From: Burkholderia guangdongensis
Lineage (GTDB): Bacteria > Pseudomonadota > Gammaproteobacteria > Burkholderiales > Burkholderiaceae
Length of the DNA: 64,000 bases
Assembly: GCF_013403875.1 (NCBI RefSeq)
Contig: NZ_JACBNX010000017.1
Location: forward strand, 124,001 to 188,000
Direction of reading: 5' to 3'
A program made the translations under genes and the position numbers. The notes below the pieces were generated by a model. The model saw nothing but the letters and a program-made list of their open reading frames with translations. It was not told where the DNA came from and did no database searches. Of this stretch, positions 9,072-17,716 are shown in pieces; within the stretch, counting starts at the first letter, position 1, and every line of letters begins with the position of its first letter.

Positions 9072-10343
9072 ATGATCCGCGCTTCGGATGACGCTGGCGA
9101 GCCCGACACGCGGGCCGTTTTCGCGCACAACGTCGTGCATTTCGTGCGGTTGCTGCGCGGCGCCGGCTTGCCGATGTCGCCGGCGCAGGCGGTCGACGCG
9201 ATCGCCGCGCTGCACTGGATCGATCTGACGCGCCGCGACGACGTGAAGGCCGCGCTCGCGACGCTGCTGGTGTCGGCGCCCGACGAGCGCGAGATTTTCG
9301 ACGCCGCGTTCGACCTGTTCTGGCGCGATCCGGACTGGGAAGGCAAGCTGCGCGCGCTGCTGCTGCCGAAAGTGCGCAACGGCCTGCCGCCGCCGCCGCG
9401 CAACAATCGCCTTGCCGATGCGCTGGCGGCGCGGCGTCCGCCCGCGCGCGATGGGCACGATAGGCACGATGCGTCCGCCGCGCCCGATGCCGGCGCGCGC
9501 GAACCGCACGCGCACGTGACGTTCAGCGCCGAAGAACGCCTGCGCCACCGCGACTTCGATACGCTCACCGCCGACGAATGGCGCACGCTGCGCCACGTGA
9601 TCCGCAGCCGGCGCCTGCCGCTCGCGACCGAGCCGACGCGCCGGCTGAAAGCCGCGTCGCACGGCACGCATGCCGACCTGCGCGCGAGCGCGCGCCATGC
9701 GGTGCGCTCGGGCGGCGACTGGACCGTGTGGAAATACCGCGCGGTGACGGAGCGCAAGCCGCCGCTCGTGCTGCTGCTCGACATCTCGGGCTCGATGAGC
9801 GCGTATTCGCGCGCGGTGCTGTATTTCTGCCACGCGCTGCTGCAGTCGCGCGAGCGGCTGCAGGTGTTCCTGTTCGGCACGCGGCTCACCCATGCGACGC
9901 GCGCGCTGCGCGAGCGCGATCCGGACGTCGCGATCGCCGCGCTCGCCGCGCAGGTGGTCGACTGGTCCGGCGGCACGCGCATCGGCGCCGCGCTCGCCGA
10001 GTTCAACCGGCGCTGGGCGCGGCGCGTGCTGAATGGCCGGGCGACCGTGCTGCTCGTCACCGATGGCCTCGATCACGAAGCGATCGACCTGCTCGACGCC
10101 GAAATGGCGCGGCTGCGGCGCTTCGCGCATCGCATCGTCTGGCTGAATCCGCTGCTGCGCTATCGCGGCTTCGCGCCGAAAGCGCGCGGCGTGCAGGCGA
10201 TCCTGCCGCATGTCGACATGCATCAGTCCGTTCATAATCTCGATAGCCTTGCCGCGTTCGGCCGCGACCTCGCGCAACTGGCGCGCATGCCGCGAGTCCG
10301 TCACCGGGCCGAGATACCAGGAGGAGCCGCTCGATGGAACTGA
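9072..10343 (+). CDS. coxE-like: VWA-domain protein (CoxE-like)
   Basis: 423 aa from the ATG at 9072; a GTG at 9063 overlapping the upstream TGA is an alternative. The C-terminal half is a von Willebrand A domain with an intact MIDAS motif DISGSMS in PLVLLLDISGSMSAY and the later VTDGLD. The N-terminal half (HNVVHFVRLLRGAGLPMSP...) is typical of CoxE proteins that partner with the MoxR ATPase CoxD. A linker around residues 125-165 is rich in Arg, Pro and Ala. The last ten bases overlap the coxG-like start at 10334, so translation is probably coupled. Confidence 0.92.
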   Translation: MIRASDDAGEPDTRAVFAHNVVHFVRLLRGAGLPMSPAQAVDAIAALHWIDLTRRDDVKAALATLLVSAPDEREIFDAAFDLFWRDPDWEGKLRALLLPKVRNGLPPPPRNNRLADALAARRPPARDGHDRHDASAAPDAGAREPHAHVTFSAEERLRHRDFDTLTADEWRTLRHVIRSRRLPLATEPTRRLKAASHGTHADLRASARHAVRSGGDWTVWKYRAVTERKPPLVLLLDISGSMSAYSRAVLYFCHALLQSRERLQVFLFGTRLTHATRALRERDPDVAIAALAAQVVDWSGGTRIGAALAEFNRRWARRVLNGRATVLLVTDGLDHEAIDLLDAEMARLRRFAHRIVWLNPLLRYRGFAPKARGVQAILPHVDMHQSVHNLDSLAAFGRDLAQLARMPRVRHRAEIPGGAARWN

Positions 10344-10795
10344 CCGAAAGCTACACGCTGCCCGTCTCGCAGCAGCAGGCGTGGGAAGCACTGAACGACA
10401 CGGCGATCCTGCATGCATCGATTCCCGGCTGCGAAAGCATCGAGCCGGACGGCGACAACGCGTATCGGGTGTCGCTGCGCGCGGTGGTCGGGCCGGTCAA
10501 GGCGCAATTCAAGGGACGCATGATGCTGACCGACATCGACGCGCCGCACACCTACACGATCGTGTTCGAGGGGCAGGGCGTCGCCGCCGGGTTCGGCAAG
10601 GGCTCGGCCAAGGTGATGCTCGAACCCGACGGCGAAACGGCGACGACGCTGACGTACGGCGCGACCGCGCAAGTCGGCGGCAAGCTCGCGCAGATCGGCT
10701 CGCGGCTCGTCGACAGCGCCGCGCGCAAGATGGCGAACGAATTCTTCCGCCGCTTCACCGAGCGGCTCGCCGGCGAGAGCGGAGCGGCCGGCTAG
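10334..10795 (+). CDS. coxG-like: CoxG-like SRPBCC protein
   Basis: 153 aa, the CoxG length. It begins MELTESYTLPVSQQQAWEAL, then ILHASIPGCESIEPDGDN and MLTDIDAPHTYTIVFEGQG, the steroidogenic-acute-regulatory-like barrel of carbon monoxide dehydrogenase subunit G. In Oligotropha CoxG is linked to membrane recruitment of the enzyme. Here it closes the operon. A coxF/xdhC-type maturation gene is not present in the operon. The TAG stop lies inside the first unit of a 14-bp tandem repeat (GGCTAGG where later units read GGCCAGG or similar), so the C-terminal end of this gene has been shaped by the repeat. Confidence 0.92.
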   Translation: MELTESYTLPVSQQQAWEALNDTAILHASIPGCESIEPDGDNAYRVSLRAVVGPVKAQFKGRMMLTDIDAPHTYTIVFEGQGVAAGFGKGSAKVMLEPDGETATTLTYGATAQVGGKLAQIGSRLVDSAARKMANEFFRRFTERLAGESGAAG

Positions 10796-10852
10796 GTGCG
10801 GCCGGCCAGGTGCGGCTGGCCAGGCGTGGCCGGCCGGGTGCGGCTGGCGTGG
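10786..10852 (+). repeat. 14-bp imperfect tandem repeat covering the coxG-like stop codon
   Basis: Nearly five units of GGCCGGCCAGGTGC with single-base variants, at 10786, 10800, 10814, 10828 and 10842 (last incomplete). The stop TAG (10793-10795) sits in unit one. It is one of several repeats at gene ends in this window. Confidence 0.9.
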
Positions 10853-10892
10853 ATCTCGACGTGCTGACATCCAGCGCCCGCCGATCGTGACG

Positions 10893-11975
10893 TCAGAACA
10901 AGTGCCGAATGCCGGCCCCGACACCGACGGTCGTGCCCGCGACCCCGAACAGCGCACCGTTCGTCGACAGCCCGGTGTTCATTTTTCCATGGTTGTTGAC
11001 CACGCCGAGCTGGCTGTAGAGCGCCGTGGCCTTCGACAGGTTGTAGGTCAGGCCGGTGGTTGCCATGATCGAATGATTGTTCGTGTCGTTGCCGTCGCTG
11101 GTGTACCAGGCACCCGCATCGACGTTCACCGTGGGTGTGAATCGATAGCTCACCCCGCCGCCATAGACACGGTTGTCGAACGAGCCCGCCACCTTCAGAT
11201 TGATGAATACCGCCTTCACGGTCAGGTCGCCGAATTGATAGCTGGCGCCGATCGTGCGGCCGGTGAACGGTACCGTGCTCGGAATGGGCGTCGTCGCGGC
11301 CGTGCCGCCCGAGTTGCCGCTGTACAACGCGGTGCTGACCAGCAACGGCCCATACGTGTAGTTCACGCTAGCCGAATACTGGCGTCCCGCCTGGAAATTG
11401 CCGGCGATGCCGCCGAGCGCGAGCAGCGCGCTACCCTGAAAGCCGGCGATCGTCGGGCTCGTGTATGAAATCGCATTCGAGTTGAAGGCCCCTGTGACGA
11501 ATACGCTGCCGGTATAGATCGGCACGCCGCTGCCGTAGTACGACGCACCGCGCGCGTCGGTGGCGATCAGCGACAGCACGAACGGCGACAACTGCACACC
11601 CGCCTTGACGGTGCCGAAGTCGCTTGCGAGGCCGACCCACGCCTGACGGCCGAAGAGGTTTCCGTTCGAATTGCCGAGGCTGCCGTTCGTCAGGTTGATG
11701 CCGCCTTCGAGCGCGAAAATCGCCTTCATCCCGCCGCCCAGATCTTCGGTGCCTTTCAATCCGAACAGTGAAGGCGTCAGGCCGCCGGTGATCAACGAGA
11801 ATTGATGGCCGGCATTTTGTCCGGTCGCCGGGTTGCGCGTCTTGCTCGTATAGAGGATGCCGCTGTCGACGACACCGTAGAGCGTGACGTTGCTTTGCGC
11901 GTGGGCGGACAATCCGAAGCTTTCCAGAAGCACGCCGGCGAGGATGGGAAGTCTGTTGAGGAAACGGCTGCGCAT
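10893..11975 (-). CDS. Gram-negative general porin, OmpC family (porin 2)
   Basis: 360 aa from the ATG at 11975; the frame continues to 12074 but the added residues lack signal-peptide character. The signal peptide is MRSRFLNRLPILAGVLLESFGLSAHA with cleavage before QSNVTLYG. A 16-strand trimeric beta-barrel is expected. The first strand YGVVDSGILY, the LFGLKGTEDLGGGMKAIFALE segment and the C-terminal GAGIRHLF ending in Phe (BamA recognition) are all present. It is closely related to porin 3 (38072-39136) and less so to porin 1. It lies upstream of nothing co-directional; its 5' side faces the monooxygenase gene, which also runs on the minus strand and may be co-transcribed. Confidence 0.93.
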   Translation of the reverse strand: MRSRFLNRLPILAGVLLESFGLSAHAQSNVTLYGVVDSGILYTSKTRNPATGQNAGHQFSLITGGLTPSLFGLKGTEDLGGGMKAIFALEGGINLTNGSLGNSNGNLFGRQAWVGLASDFGTVKAGVQLSPFVLSLIATDARGASYYGSGVPIYTGSVFVTGAFNSNAISYTSPTIAGFQGSALLALGGIAGNFQAGRQYSASVNYTYGPLLVSTALYSGNSGGTAATTPIPSTVPFTGRTIGASYQFGDLTVKAVFINLKVAGSFDNRVYGGGVSYRFTPTVNVDAGAWYTSDGNDTNNHSIMATTGLTYNLSKATALYSQLGVVNNHGKMNTGLSTNGALFGVAGTTVGVGAGIRHLF

Positions 11976-12088
11976 AATAAGTAATCCTGATCGTGACGGG
12001 TGGTGCGGGGAAAAGAGCAATCCGATGTGCGTGCGATGGCTCGCGTTGCTACGATCGACCTGCTCGCCGAACAACGTACATGCGCCGG

Positions 12089-13282
12089 TTACGTCCGGGT
12101 GCGTTCCATCTCCGATCGCGCCGCGGCATCGGCATCATGTTCCAGTATCCATCGCACTTCCTTCATCCACGTGCCCATCGTCGCATCGCGTTCGCGCGGA
12201 TCGCTGAAGTCCGTGCGATAAAACTGGCCGGCTTGCCGGGCGACGGCCTGAACCCGGGCGGTACGCTCATGCCGCAGGCGTTCATAGCTGGCGAGGCGAT
12301 CGGAGAGGTTGTCGGGGGTGGCGCCCTGGAGCACGATGCCCAGCGTGTAAGCATCTTCGATCGCCTGACCGGCGCCCTGGCCCAGATGCGGCACCATCGG
12401 GTGGGCGGCATCGCCCATCAGCGTCACATGCCCGCGCGTCCAGTGCGACAGCGGCGGGCGGTCGTAAATGCCCCAGACATAGGTTTCGTTCAGGGCGGCG
12501 ATCGTTTCGCCAACCCGGCTGTCCCAGCCGCGATATTCGGCCGCAAGCGCGGCGAGATCGCCCAGCGCGGACCACGATTCCGCGGAGTCCCGATCCGTCG
12601 GCACGAAGGCCACGATGTTGATCATCGTGCCCGCGGACACGGGGTAGCAAAGGAAGCTGCGTCCGGCTCCCATCCACAGGTACAGGCCTTCCGCGCCCTT
12701 GGCCCAGGAAAGCTTTTCGACGGGCACCATGCCGCGATAGGCCATCACGCCCTCGCTGGTGGCCGGCGTATCGAGGCCGAGCCGTTGACGCACCACGGAT
12801 CGAATGCCATCGGCGCCGATCACGAGATCGCAGGTCGCGCTCGCACCGTTCTCGAACGTGAGCGTGATGCCGTTTTCGTCTTCGATCAGGTCGGCGCACC
12901 GATGGCTCAACCGAAAGCTGTTCGGTGACAGGGCGCGAGACAGGATGTCGAGAAATTCCGCCCGATGAACGTTATAGCCCCGCCCGGCGTCCGAGAGCGG
13001 CACGTCGCCGTGCGGTTCGCCGGTGTCGATCGTTTCGCCCGTCGTGCTCATCAACCTGACGCCGGCGGTCGGGGAGCCGATCTCCCGCAACGCGTCACCC
13101 AAACCCAGCTTGTCGAGGAGCCGTGTCGCATTCGGGTGAAGCGTCACGCCCGCGCCGATTTCCCTGAACTGGTCGGCCTGTTCGTAGATACCAATCTCGT
13201 GTCCGGAATCCCGCAGGGCGGCAGCCGTTACCAGCCCGGCGATGCCGCCGCCCACGATTGCAATTTTCAGTTTGTCTGTCAT
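12089..13282 (-). CDS. FAD-dependent aromatic monooxygenase, salicylate/3-hydroxybenzoate hydroxylase-like
   Basis: 397 aa from the ATG at 13282 (MTDKLKIAIV); four further codons are open upstream. The dinucleotide motif G11-x-G13-x-x-G16 (VGGGIAG), the DG motif (VIGADGIRSVVRQRL) and the GD motif (LMGDAAHPMVPHLGQGAGQAIEDA) are complete, so this is a single-component class A flavoprotein hydroxylase. The family hydroxylates phenolic or N-heteroaromatic acids, often with decarboxylation; the exact substrate cannot be read from the sequence. It is co-directional with the alcohol dehydrogenase upstream (94 bp gap) and porin 2 downstream, suggesting an operon controlled from the divergent region next to TetR1. 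Confidence 0.88.
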   Translation of the reverse strand: MTDKLKIAIVGGGIAGLVTAAALRDSGHEIGIYEQADQFREIGAGVTLHPNATRLLDKLGLGDALREIGSPTAGVRLMSTTGETIDTGEPHGDVPLSDAGRGYNVHRAEFLDILSRALSPNSFRLSHRCADLIEDENGITLTFENGASATCDLVIGADGIRSVVRQRLGLDTPATSEGVMAYRGMVPVEKLSWAKGAEGLYLWMGAGRSFLCYPVSAGTMINIVAFVPTDRDSAESWSALGDLAALAAEYRGWDSRVGETIAALNETYVWGIYDRPPLSHWTRGHVTLMGDAAHPMVPHLGQGAGQAIEDAYTLGIVLQGATPDNLSDRLASYERLRHERTARVQAVARQAGQFYRTDFSDPRERDATMGTWMKEVRWILEHDADAAARSEMERTRT

Positions 13283-13376
13283 GTCATACCTCATCTATCG
13301 TTACCGCCGACGCGCGATGCGCCCGGCGCGTCTGAAAGCGAAACGCGTCGTTCAGTCATGCTGAATGTGTGGAGCG

Positions 13377-14483
13377 TCAGTGTTCGAACCGGATGACCGG
13401 CTTGATGGTTTCCCCGCGCGCGGCATCGGAGAACGCTTTGTCGATGTCCGCCGGTTCGTAGAAGCGAATCAGCCTGTCGAACGGGAAGACGCCATCGCGA
13501 TAGAACTCGATCAACCGGGGGATGAAGTCTTGAGGCGTGGCATCTCCCTGGACGATGCCCTGCAGGCTTTGCCCGGCACTCAGGCGGGACGCATCGAGCA
13601 CCGCGCCCGCCGCGGGATTGAAGGCGACGAAACCAAATTTCCCCATGATCGCGAGTGCAGCCAGACCCGCTTCGAGACTTTCCTTCCGGCCGCTCGTATC
13701 GAGGACGAAATCCACGCCGCGCGGTGAAATCGCCCGGATCACGGCGGCGGCATCCGCGTTGCTCGCATTGATGGTGTGATCGGCGCCCAGCGCTTGCGCA
13801 AGTTGCAGTCTTTCGTCGTTCACGTCGATGGCAATGATCGTTCCGGCGCGCGCGATCTTGCTCGCCATGATCGCCGCGAGCCCGACGGCGCCGACGCCGA
13901 AGATCGCGATGGACGCGCGCTGCGGAACATCGAGTGTATGAAGCACGGCAGCGGCACCGGTTTGAAAGCCGCATCCAAGCGGGGCGAGCATCGCGAGCGG
14001 CAGATCGTTGGGCACTTTCACGACATTGCGTTCGTTGGCCAGGCTGAACGTGGCGAACGATGACTGGCCGAAAAAGCGACCACGGATGGGCGTTCCGTTC
14101 GAGTCCGCGAGCCCCGTCGTGCCGTCGGCTCGTGTGCCCGCGAAGTTCATCAGGAAAAGATGGTCGCAGTACGCGGGATGCCCGGTATCGCATGCGGCGC
14201 AATGGCCGCATGAATTGAACGACAGCACCACATGGTCGCCAGGCACGACGGACGTGACCGCGCTGCCGACGCGTTCGACCACGCCCGCTCCCTCGTGACC
14301 GAGGACGGCCGGCAATTCGATGGGCATCAACTGATCGCGGAAATGCGAGTCGGTCTGGCAGACGCCGCATGCGACCATCTTGATGAGAACTTCGTCAGGA
14401 CGTGGATCGTCGAGCACCAGATTCTCGAGGGTGAAGGCGCCATGCGGTTCTCGAAGCACAGCGGCTGATGTTAAGGTCACCAT
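13377..14483 (-). CDS. Zinc-dependent NAD alcohol dehydrogenase, aryl-alcohol type
   Basis: 368 aa, usual MDR length. Catalytic zinc ligands Cys42 (CGVCQTD) and His63 (GHEGAG) and a third Cys in APLGCGFQTGAAA are present. The structural zinc is held by Cys92, Cys95, Cys98 and Cys106 (SCGHCAACDTGHPAYC). The Rossmann motif is GVGAVGLAAIMA with Asp following in the NAD-preferring position. The organisation resembles benzyl/aryl alcohol dehydrogenases such as XylB. It probably interconverts an aromatic alcohol and aldehyde feeding the monooxygenase that follows it. It is divergent from TetR1, and both palindromes in the shared region lie close to its promoter. Confidence 0.9.
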   Translation of the reverse strand: MVTLTSAAVLREPHGAFTLENLVLDDPRPDEVLIKMVACGVCQTDSHFRDQLMPIELPAVLGHEGAGVVERVGSAVTSVVPGDHVVLSFNSCGHCAACDTGHPAYCDHLFLMNFAGTRADGTTGLADSNGTPIRGRFFGQSSFATFSLANERNVVKVPNDLPLAMLAPLGCGFQTGAAAVLHTLDVPQRASIAIFGVGAVGLAAIMASKIARAGTIIAIDVNDERLQLAQALGADHTINASNADAAAVIRAISPRGVDFVLDTSGRKESLEAGLAALAIMGKFGFVAFNPAAGAVLDASRLSAGQSLQGIVQGDATPQDFIPRLIEFYRDGVFPFDRLIRFYEPADIDKAFSDAARGETIKPVIRFEH

Positions 14484-14557
14484 ATCAATATCCTTTCAGG
14501 TTGAAGCGGGCCCGATCCAGATGGGCGGCGCTTGCGGAGAGGTGTCGGTGCCTATAA

Positions 14558-14653
14558 CGTACATGTGTACGGTTTAATGAATCAGTGGGAGAAACCCTAT
14601 GGTTGTTATTATGTGACGGTGCATATGGTAAAGTGAACGACCGTACGGTTTAA
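14558..14653. promoter_or_regulatory. Divergent ADH/TetR1 control region with two palindromes
   Basis: CGTACATGTGTACG (14558-14571) has 6-bp arms around TG; ACCGTACGGT (14640-14649) is a perfect palindrome. Both run on into the same sequence, GTACGGTTTAA, at 14567-14577 and 14643-14653. The 76-bp spacing and position between divergent genes fit two operator sites for TetR1. Binding is inferred. Confidence 0.6.
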
Positions 14654-14700
14654 CGGTGGGCGGGTTCTCGTGCCGGCTCGAATTGTGCAAGGACGCGTGA

Positions 14701-15423
14701 ATGAAAGAGTCTGGAAAAACCGATGGCGATTCGTCCCGGACGGGACGATTGCGAAGAGAGCAACAGCGCTCGATTGACACCCGAAGCGCGATCATGGATG
14801 CCGCGCTTGCCGAGTTCGCGGAGAAAGGTTTTGCTGCCGCGAGCATCAGAGAGATTGCGGCGAGGGTGGGGCTTCCTCACACCACGGTCACGCATCACTA
14901 CCGGAGCAAGGATTTGCTTTGGCAGGCCGTTGCCGAAGATCTCTTTGCCACGATCCGCGGCGTGTGGGAACGCGACAACGATGCGTCAAGGACGCTGGGG
15001 GTATTTGACCGACTGATGAGCGAGTATGTCGGGTTCCTGAAATTCACCCTCGAGCACCCGCTGTTCCATCAATTTCTTGCGCAGGAAAAGTGGCCCGGGA
15101 ATCCGCGGCTGCCGTGGCTCGCCGAGCATATATTGGCGCCGCTGCTGGAGCACCTGCTTCCGGAGATTCGGGTCGCGCAAAAGGAAGGGTGTCTTCCGGC
15201 TGGAAATCCGATCCTGCTCCACTACGTGTTTTTGGCGCTGATGTCCGTGCCGTCCATATTTGGCGCGGAGATGGAGTTTACCGCGGGGATGAAGAGCAGC
15301 AACCCGCTCGTGGTGTCGGAGTATCTCGCGCTCGTGAAGTCGATTTTCCCTGGGAAATACCCATCCGGGAACGATGACGCGAGCGCGGGTGCGGTTGTTG
15401 CGTGGGCAGGTTCAGGAGGTTGA
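14701..15423 (+). CDS. TetR-family transcriptional regulator (TetR1)
   Basis: 240 aa. The N-terminal TetR HTH is textbook: TRSAIMDAALAEFAEKGFAAASIREIAARVGLPHTTVTHHYRSKDLLW, written here in pieces around ASIREIAARVG and HHYRSKD. The C-terminal ligand domain is longer than average and ends Gly-rich. It is a clear paralogue of TetR2 (15412-16176), with the same helix-turn-helix wording and WQAVAE after it. It is divergent from the alcohol dehydrogenase gene, whose promoter it probably represses. Its last 12 bases overlap, tail to tail, with the end of TetR2. The base composition here is lower in GC than the cox operon. Confidence 0.92.
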   Translation: MKESGKTDGDSSRTGRLRREQQRSIDTRSAIMDAALAEFAEKGFAAASIREIAARVGLPHTTVTHHYRSKDLLWQAVAEDLFATIRGVWERDNDASRTLGVFDRLMSEYVGFLKFTLEHPLFHQFLAQEKWPGNPRLPWLAEHILAPLLEHLLPEIRVAQKEGCLPAGNPILLHYVFLALMSVPSIFGAEMEFTAGMKSSNPLVVSEYLALVKSIFPGKYPSGNDDASAGAVVAWAGSGG

Positions 15424-16176
15424 ACGTGCCGATGTGCGCGGCTTTTTTTCGTCGGGACTGCGCTGCGCGTGCTGTGCTTGCGCATCGTCGTGCCGGTCGG
15501 GTGTCCGCCTGTTGAAAATGAGGTTCTCGACCGTTTGCCAATAGGTGTCGACCACGGTGGGATCGGACGACGACACGTTGGCGGTCGCCATCATCTCCGG
15601 TCCGAAACCGGAAAGGGTCGACGTCAGACTGATCATCAGATAGTGGAGAATGACGGGGTCCACTTTCGGCAGCACGCCTTCGTCCTGCGCTTCCCGAATC
15701 TGCGGCAGCAACCAGGTGATCAGCGGTTTCAGCACGGTGTCGGCAAGCCACTGAAGCCTTGGGCTGTATCCGAGGAACTCCTGAAGCATGAAGCGATGGA
15801 ACTCGGGATAGTCGACCGTGAACCGGAACAACGCGCTGTACACCAGCCTGACGCGTTCGGCGGCGCTCGGGTGCGCGTCTTCGGAGAGGTACACGTCCCA
15901 CTCGTGCTGAATGCCTTCGAAAGCATGCTCGGCCACCGCTTGCCAGAGAATGTCTTTCGACCGGAAATGGTACGTGATGAGCGCGTGCGGCAGTCCGACA
16001 CGCTCCGCAATGCGGCGGATGCTGGCCGCCTCGAAGCCCTTCGCCGCGAACTCCGATAGCGCGGCGTTCAGAATGGTGGCGCGCGTTTCCTGCGCGCGCT
16101 GCTGTTCCGCGCGCATGAGTTCCGCGGGTCGTCCTTTCCTGGCGGGTTTCTGTCCGGATACCGTACGTTGTGTCAT
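15412..16176 (-). CDS. TetR-family transcriptional regulator (TetR2)
   Basis: 254 aa from the ATG at 16176 (MTQRTVSGQKPARKGR); the frame is open to 16236 but the added part is not family-like. HTH: ATILNAALSEFAAKGFEAAS and RIAERVGLPHALITYHFRSKD. The C-terminal half (WLLPQIREAQDEGVLPKVD, HYLMISLTSTLSGFGPEM) can be recognised again in the decayed copy at 26551-26698. It is paralogous to TetR1, with which it overlaps at the 3' end by 12 bp. It is divergent from porin 1 and separated from it by 364 bp holding three copies of a shared 15-bp motif. It is probably a repressor of the 16.5-26.4 kb catabolic genes (inference). Confidence 0.92.
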   Translation of the reverse strand: MTQRTVSGQKPARKGRPAELMRAEQQRAQETRATILNAALSEFAAKGFEAASIRRIAERVGLPHALITYHFRSKDILWQAVAEHAFEGIQHEWDVYLSEDAHPSAAERVRLVYSALFRFTVDYPEFHRFMLQEFLGYSPRLQWLADTVLKPLITWLLPQIREAQDEGVLPKVDPVILHYLMISLTSTLSGFGPEMMATANVSSSDPTVVDTYWQTVENLIFNRRTPDRHDDAQAQHAQRSPDEKKPRTSARSTS

Positions 16177-16540
16177 GTGATTTCCGACTATCCAAGCGGC
16201 CCGCGTCGCGAGCGGGAACGAAGTAAAACTGTCCAAAAGTATAATACAAGACGCCGCTTCCGCTGCGGCGTCGCGGCGTCCGCTCCGCCCCCATCCAGAT
16301 TTCTTCGTACCTGTTCCTCACCTGACGGCAGCGTGCTGTGCCGCACCGCGCCGCGCCGAAGGGCCGCCCCGTTTCCGAACGCGAACCCGGGCCATAGGGA
16401 TACTCCTAGCCAAGCAATACTGTACGAGTGGAAAAATTATAACTACACTAAAACTGTCCGATCGGAAAATTTAATAGTCGGCATCGGATTTCCGCGATGG
16501 CTAGTCATGCGTGCCGGCACGCGTACAGAGGAGACTGGAG
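16177..16540. promoter_or_regulatory. TetR2/porin 1 divergent region with repeated 15-bp motif
   Basis: No gene is seen in these 364 bp. AATACTGTACGAGTG (16416-16430) and AAAACTGTCCGATCG (16450-16464) lie 34 bp apart before porin 1. A weaker copy, AAAACTGTCCAAAAG (16225-16239), lies 49 bp before TetR2. The stretch 16410-16480 is AT-rich against its surroundings, as expected for promoters. Related sites occur at 20121 and 39206. Confidence 0.55.
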
Positions 16541-17635
16541 ATGAAACGATTGTCATTCGCCGTCGTATCGCTATGCACCACGTCGGCAGCGGTGTACGCG
16601 CAAAGCAGTGTGACGTTGTACGGAATCATCGACGAGGGTTTGACCTACACCACCAATCAGAGCGGCCACTCGAACTGGCAGCTTCAGAGCGGTGGGGCGT
16701 CGATATCCAGATGGGGGTTTCGCGGAGCGGAGGATCTCGGCGGCGGGATGAAAGCGATTTTCGTGCTGGAGAACGGGTTTGACCCATCCACCGGCAACCT
16801 CGGCAACAACGGACGTCTGTTCGGCCGGTCCGCCTACGTCGGCATCTCGAGCAACTACGGCACGCTGACGCTCGGGCGCCAGTACGAGGAGATCGCCGAT
16901 CTGCTGTCCAGAATCGACGCCGGGCTGAACTGGTCGGTCTACTTCGCTCACGCGGGCGATATCGACAACACGGCGGGGAGCAATCGTATCAACAATGCGG
17001 TCAAGTACGTCAGTCCGCAGGTGGCCGGATTCACGCTGGGCGCGCTCTATAGTTTTGGCGGCCAGCCGGGGCAGTTCTCGTCGAACAGCGTCACGTCGGT
17101 CGGGCTCAGCTATACCGGCGGGGGACTGTATGCGGCCGCTGCCTATACGCTCATCAAGAATCCCTACACGGCGGTGTTCGACAGCATCGCACCGAGAACC
17201 GTGACGTTCGCTGCCTACGTGCCGAACGCGCAAAGCCAGTCGATCGCCGGGTTGGGCGGGCAGTACAAGATCGGCAACGCGACCATTGGTCTGGAGTACA
17301 CGTCGACTCGCTTCAAGAAGGCGTTCCTGGGTAACGACGTCCGCTTCGACAACTACGAAGCCAACGTCGGCTACCAGATCACGCCGTATCTGCTGACCGG
17401 CGTCGTGTACGTGTATACGCACGGCAAGGTCGACGCGAATGGCGCGACGCCCATCTACCGTGCGACCGGCCTCTTTGCCGATTACCTGTTCTCCAAGAGA
17501 ACCGACGTCTACTTCGCCGCCCAGCTGATGAAGGCGGGCGGTTCGGCCAGGCAGGCGCAAATCACCTATGACACGGCTCCGTCAAGCGGGCAAACGCAGG
17601 GCATCGTGCGTGTCGGGCTGCGTCACCGATTCTAA
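16541..17635 (+). CDS. Gram-negative porin, OmpC family (porin 1)
   Basis: 364 aa from the ATG at 16541, which follows GAGGAGACTGGAG; the frame opens earlier at 16511. Signal peptide MKRLSFAVVSLCTTSAAVYA, mature start QSSVTLYGIIDEGL. It continues with WGFRGAEDLGGGMKAIFVLE and ends VRVGLRHRF with terminal Phe. It is a 16-stranded trimeric outer-membrane porin, more distant from porins 2 and 3 than those are from each other. The gene precedes an aromatic-acid MFS transporter and catabolic enzymes, so it is probably the outer-membrane entry for the same substrate. Two copies of the 15-bp motif lie upstream. Confidence 0.93.
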   Translation: MKRLSFAVVSLCTTSAAVYAQSSVTLYGIIDEGLTYTTNQSGHSNWQLQSGGASISRWGFRGAEDLGGGMKAIFVLENGFDPSTGNLGNNGRLFGRSAYVGISSNYGTLTLGRQYEEIADLLSRIDAGLNWSVYFAHAGDIDNTAGSNRINNAVKYVSPQVAGFTLGALYSFGGQPGQFSSNSVTSVGLSYTGGGLYAAAAYTLIKNPYTAVFDSIAPRTVTFAAYVPNAQSQSIAGLGGQYKIGNATIGLEYTSTRFKKAFLGNDVRFDNYEANVGYQITPYLLTGVVYVYTHGKVDANGATPIYRATGLFADYLFSKRTDVYFAAQLMKAGGSARQAQITYDTAPSSGQTQGIVRVGLRHRF

Positions 17636-17660
17636 CGGCGCGCGCATCAAGGATTTGTCC

Positions 17661-17694
17661 GGCGTGGCGGGATTCGAAGAGAGGCTGCCACGCC
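17661..17694 (+). terminator. Hairpin between porin 1 and the MFS gene
   Basis: GGCGTGGC (17661-17668) and GCCACGCC (17687-17694) form an 8-bp perfect stem around an 18-nt loop, 26 bp after the porin stop. No T-run follows. It could be a partial attenuator or mRNA 3'-end protector that lets porin be made in excess. Confidence 0.4.
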
Positions 17695-17716
17695 CATCGT
17701 TGCTCGAGGAGATGTA

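Noticed and set aside
13365-13727. Plus-strand frames opposite the alcohol dehydrogenase
   Set aside because: Antisense shadows; the minus frame has all zinc ligands.
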